Shown here one piece after another: positions 1 through 6,119 of a stretch of DNA of 64,000 nucleotides. Position 1 is the stretch's first letter; every line of letters begins with the position of its first letter. The notes beneath the pieces were generated by a model. It had not been told where the DNA came from. It saw only the letters and a list, made by a program, of their open reading frames with translations, and did no database searches. The stretch covers positions 1,655,031 to 1,719,030 of the forward strand of contig NZ_JABBGB010000003.1 in NCBI RefSeq assembly GCF_012927185.1. Direction: 5' to 3'. Source of the stretch: Pseudoflavitalea sp. G-6-1-2. Its GTDB lineage: Bacteria; Bacteroidota; Bacteroidia; Chitinophagales; Chitinophagaceae. Made by a program: the position numbers and the translations under genes.

Positions 1-1
1 T

Positions 2-106
2 GATGTATTTCTGATTGCAGGCTGGAGCGATAAGGTCTTCAACGTGCTGCATTCCATCGAGAACGGAGGCTCTGCCATCGATGTTATCAATCAAATAGAG
101 TTCTGA
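2..106 (+). CDS. C-terminal end of a Ro60/Rsr-like TROVE protein (partial)
   Basis: The reading frame is open from the window edge to TGA at 104-106, giving about 34 residues that contain IAGWSDKVF, ENGGSAIDVIN and a terminal QIEF. From memory this resembles the end of the vWA-like domain of bacterial TROVE (Ro60/Rsr) proteins, which bind Y RNAs and structured or misfolded RNAs. The call is supported by what follows: three RNAs with Y-RNA architecture lie directly downstream on the same strand. The rest of the gene is outside the window, so the TROVE ring itself cannot be checked. The opposite strand is also open here but has no recognisable start context. Confidence 0.6.
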   Translation, partial: DVFLIAGWSDKVFNVLHSIENGGSAIDVINQIEF

Positions 107-118
107 CATATTCAGCAA

Positions 119-141
119 GCAGTCCCGGATGGCCGGGCTGC
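119..141 (+). terminator. Hairpin after the TROVE-like gene
   Basis: GCAG-T-CCCGG (119-128) pairs with CCGGG-CTGC (133-141) around an ATGG loop, with one bulged T. No long T-run follows, so this may be a weak terminator or a processing hairpin between the protein gene and the first Y-like RNA. Confidence 0.4.
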
Positions 142-160
142 CTGTTACTCCTTGAATTTA

Positions 161-297
161 TTGAAAGGTGTCGTAGGATAGTGTTACTTCGGTCGAGCGG
201 CATGCGCAATTGCCATGCAGGTGCTGGTTCAACCCCGGCTCACGCGCAAGCGCGATAGCTTAAATAATGGTCACTGTCCGCTCTTCTACCCTTTCAA
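161..297 (+). ncRNA. Y-RNA-like RNA 1 (YrlA type) with tRNA-like module
   Basis: The ends form a long imperfect stem. The outer helix pairs TTGAAAGG (161-168) with CCTTTCAA (290-297). A 4-nt 5' bulge TGTC is followed by GTAG (173-176) pairing with CTAC (286-289). A 7-nt 3' bulge precedes the inner helix, GATAGTG (177-183) with CACTGTC (272-278). Inside are TACTTCG (185-191), a GCATG/CATGC hairpin near 200-219, a T-arm mimic GCTGG-TTCAACC-CCGGC (223-239), an acceptor-like hairpin around GCAA (242-255) and a degenerate D-arm (TAGCTTAAATAATGG). Known YrlA RNAs pair a Ro-binding stem with T-arm and D-arm mimics, and the arm order T, hairpin, D matches that class. Confidence 0.75.
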
Positions 298-303
298 AAT
301 CTT

Positions 304-423
304 TGAATGATGCCGTTAAGCAAGGGATACTTCGTAATTCAACTGGTTAGAATGTTCCGGGAAACCGGAATGCTGCGGGTTCGATTCCCGCCATCAATTT
401 CCCTGCTGCCTGTTGCTCGTTCA
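304..423 (+). ncRNA. Y-RNA-like RNA 2 with tRNA-like arms in D-hairpin-T order
   Basis: The outer helix pairs TGAATGA (304-310) with TCGTTCA (417-423), with one G-U. A 5' bulge TGCC matches the TGTC of its neighbours. The inner helix is AGCA(A)GGGA (319-327) with TCCCTGCT (400-407), followed by TACTTCG (328-334). Then come TA and a D-arm (ATTC 337-340, loop with GG, GAAT 350-353), a perfect hairpin TTCCGG-GAAA-CCGGAA (355-370), and a T-arm GCGGG-TTCGATT-CCCGC (375-391). No 7-bp acceptor stem can be formed and the hairpin has a GNRA loop in place of an anticodon loop, so this is not a normal tRNA. Arm order is opposite to the flanking RNAs. A short T-run follows at 431-436. Confidence 0.65.
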
Positions 424-461
424 TAATTGATTTTTTAGATGGTTAGTATTTTCAATTTATT

Positions 462-593
462 CAACAGGTGTCGTAGAAAAGAGATACTTCGTAATCTATG
501 GACGCCAGTTCGAGTCTGGCTCTCGCGCAAGTGAGATAGCTCAGTTGGTAGAGCAATTGAAATAAGCGCTCTTTTCGCCAGGTTACCCTGTTG
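462..593 (+). ncRNA. Y-RNA-like RNA 3 (YrlA type) with clear T-arm and D-arm
   Basis: The outer helix pairs CAACAGG (462-468) with CCTGTTG (587-593). The 5' bulge TGTC, GTAG/TTAC helix (473-476 with 583-586) and 7-nt 3' bulge (576-582) copy RNA 1. The inner helix is AAAAGAG (477-483) with CTCTTTT (569-575), then TACTTCG (485-491). The tRNA-like part is circularly permuted: T-arm GCCAG-TTCGAGT-CTGGC (504-520), acceptor-like hairpin TCTCGC-GCAA-GTGAGA (521-536), TA, then D-arm GCTC-AGTTGGTA-GAGC (539-554). This is the clearest YrlA-like member. It ends just before a strong terminator. Confidence 0.8.
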
Positions 594-603
594 ATGTTTT
601 TGT

Positions 604-632
604 AGCCGGTCAATTTATTGACCGGCTTTTTT
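604..632 (+). terminator. Rho-independent terminator after the Y-RNA array
   Basis: A perfect 10-bp stem (604-613 with 618-627), loop TTTA, is followed by a run of T. It ends the unit that includes Y-like RNA 3 and possibly all three RNAs. Confidence 0.9.
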
Positions 633-957
633 ATTCGGGTATCTCATGAAAAACTACAACGTTGAAGCATACCCGCACCGTCGATACGGAATTCCACAAA
701 ATATAACGTTTACGTCTAAGTTTTTTTTGCGGGAGTACAAAAGATGTTTATTTTAGAAACTCATCCCTCTGCACCCTCATCCGGCCTGAGTTAAAGGCCG
801 GCCATCAACTTTTACAGTTCATACAACAATTGTGATCTCCATCAACGGTAATCAGCTGTAGGCTTCCTATTGCATAGCCATCAGTTTATCCCGGCATGTG
901 TGGCCGTGAGGATCCCTCATGCCTGTTCTTATATTTATTCAATTGTAAACCTTTTGT
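633..957. other. Intergenic region with two hairpins, no gene seen
   Basis: No coding region is supported. A 7-bp GC-rich hairpin CCGGCCT/AGGCCGG lies at 781-801 and a nested GGCATG/CATGCC hairpin at 893-923, neither with a T-run. TATATTTA at 930-937 is one base off the -7 consensus and could serve the MACPF gene. Confidence 0.4.
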
Positions 958-2373
958 ATGAAGAGAATTTTCAGCCTTAGTCTTTTGTTGTTGGTATTGG
1001 CTTCGGCCTGTAAAAAACAAGTGGCCCCGGAGCCGGCTGGTGAAGAGACCAGCAAACCCGTACTACACCCTAATTCGGCAGGTGACGGTCAGAACGATCT
1101 GCTCGGTTATGGTTATGATATCACCGGCGAATACGCCAACTCAAGCGCTTCTAAATTTGCAGTGATCGATGTCGCAAAACTGAAAGCTGCACAGCCTACC
1201 CGCGTTGAATGGGATCTCTCCTCCCGTCAGGAAGGTTACATCATCTCCGGCGAGAATGCACAATCTTACCTGAAACGTGTGAGCGCCAGAGTCTCCGCCG
1301 ATTTCTCCTACGGATTGTTCAAAGGAAACATCAGCGGTTCCTACACCGGGTCCGAGTCTTTTTCTTCAAAGTATCTGTACAGCAGCTACAACCTGGTTAT
1401 TCAGCAGAAACGCGTGAAACTGAATGCTACACTCGATCTGCTGAAACAATATCTTCATGCCAGCTTTGTGCAGGATGTGCAGACCCTTAGCCCGCAGGCG
1501 CTCGTTGCTGCTTACGGTACCCATGTGCTGAGCGATATCATTCTCGGAGCAAAACTGCAGGTGCTCTATCGTTCCGAATCTTTCGAGAGCGGAGAATTCA
1601 GAGCGAGAGCAGGCAAAGCAGGTGTTGGCTTCGGACTGAAAAAGATCTTCAATATTTCAACCGGGTATGAAGACAGTACCAGCAATACTGCAAAAAGCTT
1701 CTCTCAGTCTCTGCACTTCAAAACCTATGGTGGTGATCCTTCGCAAAGTCTCGTAGGGCAGCTTCCCGTAGGCAACAACAGCCCAACAGTGAATATTCAA
1801 CCCTGGCAGAACAGCGCTACACTCGCCAATTCTGAACTGATCGAAATTCCGCAGGGCGGCATCATTTATCTCTGGGAGCTGATCGCTGATGCTGCAAAGA
1901 AACAGGCAGTGAAATCTTATATCGAACAATACCTGAAAGACAATCAGGTGGTGGTAACGCCTGTTCCTGTTCATGTGTTCTATAGCTCACGCGATGGCAA
2001 TCACACTTACACGGTCAACAGAAACGACTGGCCTTATGAAAGCAATGGCTATACTTATCTGGGTGTAAATTTTGGCGCATTCGCTTCTCAGGTCGATGGC
2101 ACGGTTCCTGTGCATGTGTGGTTCAGCCCGGTAATCGGCAATCATACCTACACTATCAACAAATACGATTACCCATACGAGCGCGATGGATATGTTTATC
2201 TGGGAGTGAACTTCTATGCTTACCCTTCACAGGTACCTGGCGCCTCTCCTATCCATGTATGGTACAGCCCGGTGATTGGCAATCACACTTACACTATCAA
2301 CAAGAACGACTATCCGTATGAACGCGATGGCTATCGCTATCTCGGTGTGAATTTTTATGGAGTTAGATTGTAG
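958..2373 (+). CDS. MACPF-domain lipoprotein with three C-terminal beta repeats
   Basis: The 471-residue product starts with a lipoprotein signal (lipobox LASAC, Cys18), so it is probably anchored in the outer membrane. Residues about 80-330 form a membrane attack complex/perforin domain. The family signature YGTH is at 186-189, preceded by amphipathic segments typical of the pore-forming fold. The last 135 residues are three near-identical 45-residue repeats, each with PVHVxYS, GNHTYT, YPYExxGYxYLGVNF, resembling the DUF5648-type beta module common in secreted proteins. Bacteroidota MACPF proteins include toxins aimed at related bacteria; that role here is inference. It is monocistronic, with a terminator directly after it. 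Confidence 0.85.
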   Translation: MKRIFSLSLLLLVLASACKKQVAPEPAGEETSKPVLHPNSAGDGQNDLLGYGYDITGEYANSSASKFAVIDVAKLKAAQPTRVEWDLSSRQEGYIISGENAQSYLKRVSARVSADFSYGLFKGNISGSYTGSESFSSKYLYSSYNLVIQQKRVKLNATLDLLKQYLHASFVQDVQTLSPQALVAAYGTHVLSDIILGAKLQVLYRSESFESGEFRARAGKAGVGFGLKKIFNISTGYEDSTSNTAKSFSQSLHFKTYGGDPSQSLVGQLPVGNNSPTVNIQPWQNSATLANSELIEIPQGGIIYLWELIADAAKKQAVKSYIEQYLKDNQVVVTPVPVHVFYSSRDGNHTYTVNRNDWPYESNGYTYLGVNFGAFASQVDGTVPVHVWFSPVIGNHTYTINKYDYPYERDGYVYLGVNFYAYPSQVPGASPIHVWYSPVIGNHTYTINKNDYPYERDGYRYLGVNFYGVRL

Positions 2374-2381
2374 TAAAACTC

Positions 2382-2414
2382 AAGAGGATGCCCTGTTAAA
2401 GCGGCATCCTCTTT
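2382..2414 (+). terminator. Terminator after the MACPF gene
   Basis: An 11-bp perfect stem, 2382-2392 with 2403-2413 (arm AAGAGGATGCC), closes a 10-nt loop and is followed by a short T-rich tract. Confidence 0.8.
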
Positions 2415-2506
2415 CTCATTCACCTTGATTTGCACTAAATAAACGCTCGTTGCTTTCACCCCGATCACAACTTAACGTTCTGTGCTTCCCCGTATCCATA
2501 ACTGCG

Positions 2507-2814
2507 TTATTCTATCATCGAACGCACTGCGCCGAAATTGAACTTCTCTGTAAAGTTCTCCAGCAATCTGAGCGATGATGGCAATGAAACATATCGAAAT
2601 GCAATTGTGATCAATTGTGGTTTCGCCTGCGTTTTTGATCCTGATTTGAAATACTCCGCATTGTATTTGTAAAGTGGAACACCATTGTCGTAAAATTTCC
2701 AGAACCGATTGTTATCCGGTCCTGCACTTCTTTTGCGGAAGATGGATTCTTTGACTGTGCCGACACAATCATAGACAGTATCAAGGCAATTGGTATGAAT
2801 AGTATTCTCTTCAT
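2507..2814 (-). pseudogene. Shrunken, frameshifted paralogue of the 2847-4145 secreted protein
   Basis: It opens with a good signal peptide (MKRILFIPIALIL..SAQSK) but the frame is lost after about 30 codons, around an AAAAG tract. In the next frame the sequence continues as KFYDNGVPLYKYNAEYF, then LITIAFRYV, LRLLENFTEKFNFGAVRSM, to a stop at 2509-2507. This matches the C-terminus of the neighbouring gene (ALYIYNPAYF, MEVQFRYEI, ERLLSNFEKNYNMNALRKM). The whole middle, roughly 300 residues, is missing. It is best read as a tandem duplicate that lost its core and then shifted frame. A functional mini-protein in the first frame is possible but unlikely. Confidence 0.8.
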
Positions 2815-2846
2815 AATTGACAATATTGCAAATGGAAACAGGTAAA

Positions 2847-4145
2847 CTATTGAAGCATTTTTCTCAATGCATTCATGTTGTAATTCTTCTCGAAATTGCT
2901 CAGCAGCCTTTCCGAAAAACCTCTTCCCTCCGCAATTTCATAGCGAAACTGCACTTCCATCAATACGGGTTTCACAGGCTGATCGGTGTTGTTGCTGAAA
3001 TAGGCGGGATTGTAGATGTAGAGCGCGGCTGTTCTTTCTTCTTCATACTCCCCGAACCTGCCAATATCCGCCAGCCGTTGATAAGCATCGTAGGTGCTGC
3101 TGTTAAGAGGCACTACAGCCTGTTTTTGCAGCCATTCGTTTGGCTGAGCAGCGAGCAGTTGTTTTACTTTCGCTTTTTTATCTTCATACAATTGTGCGTA
3201 AGCAGATTTGTCGGACTCCAGCACCATCCTCGCCTTTTTCGCACGGTCGGAGTTGTCTCCGGCATAATTTTTCATTTTCTCTTCGTGACTAAATTGAAAA
3301 TTCACTTTTTCAATTTCGAAGTACTCTAACAGATCTTCCAGAAATTGTTTTCGTGAAACGGGTATCAATACCGGTATGCCTGGTTTTACAATGAGATACC
3401 TCCTGTCGATCCACTTGTACCCTTTGGCAGATGGTTTGTCGTACTGTGATCCACTCATCCAGTTTTCAACATATCCTTCTCCGGAAACGAATCGTAAGAA
3501 ATTGGCATGTTTGTTTTTGTAATCCCCCGATCTGTTGGCTAATACATTTGCTTCTGAAATATATTGAGAGATGCGGCTTGGCTTAGTCAGTTGATCTTTG
3601 GAATAATCGGGTCCCAGCTTTGCATCAATGGGAAATGTATAACGTACGGTCATGCTTTTGTCGATGTAAAACTCCCCGGTTCCTGCAGGCGTGAGGTATC
3701 CTCCATTTACAAGAAATGGATTGATGTTTACTCTCATCACGGTGCGGTATTCATCCACTGTTTTTACGATATGCTGTGTTACATGACATACATTCTCATA
3801 TACTCCCAACTGGTATTCGTATCCATAATGAGCGTAGCCTCTGAAATTGTTTTTTGCGCCACCGCTGAAGCTCACCCTGGCCACGCATCCTGTTAACTGA
3901 AAATTGCTGCGGCTTGCCTCTTCAATTTTTTCCAGTGCGATCAGTTGCTTTATCATGGCTGCTTTATCCGGCGTGTTGCCTTTCAGGCTCGATGGATATT
4001 TGGGATTGGTATGATCGGTGTATCTTCCCGGAAGTCCGTCTGCATCTCCATTGCAGGGCACTGGGGGTTCGTTGCTCATGTTCTTTTGAGCGAAGGATGT
4101 ATCACTGCAAAGCAGTATCAGAAAAATGAAAAGATGATTTTTCAT
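2847..4145 (-). CDS. Secreted protein of unknown function
   Basis: The 432-residue product has a signal peptide ending near SFAQ (residue 19). I do not recognise a named family. It is rich in aromatic and charged residues and contains no obvious catalytic motif. The central part (GTGEFYIDKSMTVRYTFPID) looks beta-rich, and the C-terminal 150 residues look helical (many K/E/A). It is the intact parent of the truncated copy immediately downstream. It lies third in a leftward run of exported proteins (5940 to 2507) with gaps of 20-70 bases, so co-transcription is likely. Confidence 0.75.
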   Translation of the reverse strand: MKNHLFIFLILLCSDTSFAQKNMSNEPPVPCNGDADGLPGRYTDHTNPKYPSSLKGNTPDKAAMIKQLIALEKIEEASRSNFQLTGCVARVSFSGGAKNNFRGYAHYGYEYQLGVYENVCHVTQHIVKTVDEYRTVMRVNINPFLVNGGYLTPAGTGEFYIDKSMTVRYTFPIDAKLGPDYSKDQLTKPSRISQYISEANVLANRSGDYKNKHANFLRFVSGEGYVENWMSGSQYDKPSAKGYKWIDRRYLIVKPGIPVLIPVSRKQFLEDLLEYFEIEKVNFQFSHEEKMKNYAGDNSDRAKKARMVLESDKSAYAQLYEDKKAKVKQLLAAQPNEWLQKQAVVPLNSSTYDAYQRLADIGRFGEYEEERTAALYIYNPAYFSNNTDQPVKPVLMEVQFRYEIAEGRGFSERLLSNFEKNYNMNALRKMLQ

Positions 4146-4211
4146 TGCCGGGTTCTATTTTAATGAATTAGGAAGGATAGCTGATCTGGATGATGCACCC
4201 TGCACTGCCTG

Positions 4212-5297
4212 CTATGGTTGTGCAGATGATGTGAACGGTTTGTTTTCAAAACCTGTTTTAAAACCAGGAGGATTGTCGATTAACGATGCTGATTTTTCCC
4301 GGAATGTATAACTGTACTCATTTGTTTCGGAGGGTGCATTTGATCTGCCCCCATCCCTTGCAGTAGTTTTTCCGGACCTGAGAATGAGCGCGTATTGTTG
4401 ACTGCCTGAATAATATTTGATCCCGAAAGAGTAAGTCACTTTCTCCAGCGGAAATTCTGCTGCCTTTACCAGCTTTCCCCAGAGTTTTGTATTGTTCTGT
4501 GATTTGCTCCACCACCCTCCGCGCCCTTTTGAGGGAATGATGGTGAGCTGATCGCCGCTTACAGAATAGGTGCCGGTTTCGTATATGTACAGAATTTCTT
4601 TCATCAGGGTTATCCATTGTTTCGTCCGAAACAAATAAGTGCCATCCGGATAAAATGCATATTCCTTTCTCCTGTATCCTGCGGTGTATTGTGGCATCCC
4701 ATTTACAAAACTTCCGGTAGTTTCGAGGTTATTGTCTGTCCACAATCCGATTACAGATGTTTTATCTTTTCCCTCTGTTGCAACTGATGCAGGTGGCTTT
4801 GTTTCATTCTTCGGAGGTGCCGCCAGTTCAATTGAGTTGATGAACGAAAGCAGGTCGTCCTGATAATTGGCAGAATTGGTCAGCAGAATCACACTGATCA
4901 TTTTTCCGTTGGCAGAGGCTGTAATCAATGTTACCAGTCCTTTATTGCTGCCATCTGTATAGTTTGCCTGACCTGAAATGATGTCCCAGCCGTTTTCACG
5001 CTGAGGCTCCTGCATGGCAGGTTTTTCGTGTACAGTAACTGTTCCCTTCACCAGTTTTTCACAGTTGTTATGGAAGTTTTCTGTAGATGTTCCAATGGCT
5101 GCAACTGTACCAACAATCACGGCAGCGGCATATTGCCCGTTTCCGGGATCTTTTGTCGAAAGCTGTACGCCCGTGCTGCTTGTTTGCTGATCCCATCCTT
5201 TGGGAACAGTGTAAGTCAACAGATCAAAGGTTTGTTTCTGGGCAAAAGAATCCGATGCAAACAGCGTAACCATAAGCAGAAGTGTTAGTGGTTTCAT
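4212..5297 (-). CDS. Secreted protein of unknown function, possible lipocalin-like C-terminal half
   Basis: The 361-residue product has a signal peptide (cleavage near SFAQ, residue 19). Residues 25-155 resemble small exported domains with a PKGWDQQ start and a regulated beta/alpha pattern. After a linker with PPKNETKPPAS, the second half (IGLWTDN, YAFYPDGTYLFRTKQW, YETGTYSVSGDQLTI) has the spacing of lipocalin-like beta barrels, where a GxW start is followed by strands. No function can be assigned. It is 22 bases downstream of the 5320-5940 gene on the same strand and is probably part of its operon. Confidence 0.7.
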   Translation of the reverse strand: MKPLTLLLMVTLFASDSFAQKQTFDLLTYTVPKGWDQQTSSTGVQLSTKDPGNGQYAAAVIVGTVAAIGTSTENFHNNCEKLVKGTVTVHEKPAMQEPQRENGWDIISGQANYTDGSNKGLVTLITASANGKMISVILLTNSANYQDDLLSFINSIELAAPPKNETKPPASVATEGKDKTSVIGLWTDNNLETTGSFVNGMPQYTAGYRRKEYAFYPDGTYLFRTKQWITLMKEILYIYETGTYSVSGDQLTIIPSKGRGGWWSKSQNNTKLWGKLVKAAEFPLEKVTYSFGIKYYSGSQQYALILRSGKTTARDGGRSNAPSETNEYSYTFREKSASLIDNPPGFKTGFENKPFTSSAQP

Positions 5298-5319
5298 CTG
5301 ATTTATTAAGCGTGTGTTG

Positions 5320-5940
5320 TTAAAAATTGTTCCATTGTTGTCCGGTGACTGTATTCCAGCCCGATTGATTCGATCGGCGGTTGCCTTTGCTGTCGAAGCT
5401 GTAATAGACCCATCCGATTCTGCTGCCTTTCAGTTTGATGCGGGTGGTGCCAGTTGTGGCATTGTCGGTGCAGCTTTCTATGATCAGATCTTCCAGCACA
5501 ATCTGACTGACAGTTCTATGGAGATACTGCGGAGGATTATTTTCGGTTACAGAGATCTCTGCTCTTGCAAGCCTGGGTTTGGCTGGTTCCATTTGCATGG
5601 TGGGCGATGGCCTTACTCCTGCATCTTTTCTGATAGTGGCAGGCTCAGCAATGGTTTTGGGGCTCGCTGCAATTACTTTGCTGCCATTGGAAACTGTGTT
5701 CATCAGATTGCGGAACTCTGCTACGTAAATGCCAGAAGGTACTTCAATCTCAATTGCACCACTGTTGTCGGAACCTCCGGTGTAGTTGCTGATGGAAATC
5801 TGATCTTCAAATCCTTTGAGCTTTACCGTGCCTTTGATTCTGCTGCCGTCGCTTTTTCTGAACATGCCATAGGTTTCTTTTGTCTGAGCAGCTACATGCA
5901 TGGTTACCGATATAGCCAGAAGAAAAAGGAATGCTTTCAT
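5320..5940 (-). CDS. Secreted protein with Hcp-like (type VI tube protein) resemblance
   Basis: The 206-residue product has a signal peptide (residues 1-19, ending HVAAQ). The C-terminal part (VLEDLIIESC, TRIKLKGSRIGWVYYSFD, KGNRRSNQSGW) resembles the end of Hcp-family tube proteins, where I.L...I.W.Y..D..G....GWD is the usual pattern. A signal peptide is not expected on a cytoplasmic Hcp, so this may be an exported relative or chance similarity. It is the first gene of a leftward run of exported proteins, with a promoter just upstream. Function is unproven. Confidence 0.6.
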   Translation of the reverse strand: MKAFLFLLAISVTMHVAAQTKETYGMFRKSDGSRIKGTVKLKGFEDQISISNYTGGSDNSGAIEIEVPSGIYVAEFRNLMNTVSNGSKVIAASPKTIAEPATIRKDAGVRPSPTMQMEPAKPRLARAEISVTENNPPQYLHRTVSQIVLEDLIIESCTDNATTGTTRIKLKGSRIGWVYYSFDSKGNRRSNQSGWNTVTGQQWNNF

Positions 5941-5972
5941 TTCAGGAGATTTTCATGATTGTTTGTATGCTG

Positions 5973-5980
5973 CAAAAGTA
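5973..5980 (-). promoter_or_regulatory. Bacteroidota -7 box for the leftward secreted-protein operon
   Basis: On the minus strand this reads TACTTTTG, a full match to TAnnTTTG, 33 bases before the ATG of the 5320-5940 gene. Confidence 0.6.
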
Positions 5981-6119
5981 GATGGACAGAAGAGCGGGAA
6001 CAATCATTCAAAAAGATGATTTTTTGTAAAAAACCAACCGGAAATCATTAAAAAAGATGAGTATAAATACCCGGTTATCGGCCTTTATTTGCAGTAGTTG
6101 AAATGCCTTAAATTAGAGA

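Noticed and set aside
107..160. Minus-strand open frame at the left edge (ATG at 109-107)
   Set aside because: No ribosome site, and the plus-strand frame gives a credible TROVE-like C-terminus.
781..801. CCGGCCT/AGGCCGG hairpin
   Set aside because: No T-run and no gene to end; kept only as an intergenic note.
5314..5958. Plus-strand 214-codon open frame
   Set aside because: Lies opposite the signal-peptide-bearing 5320-5940 gene and has no recognisable domain.
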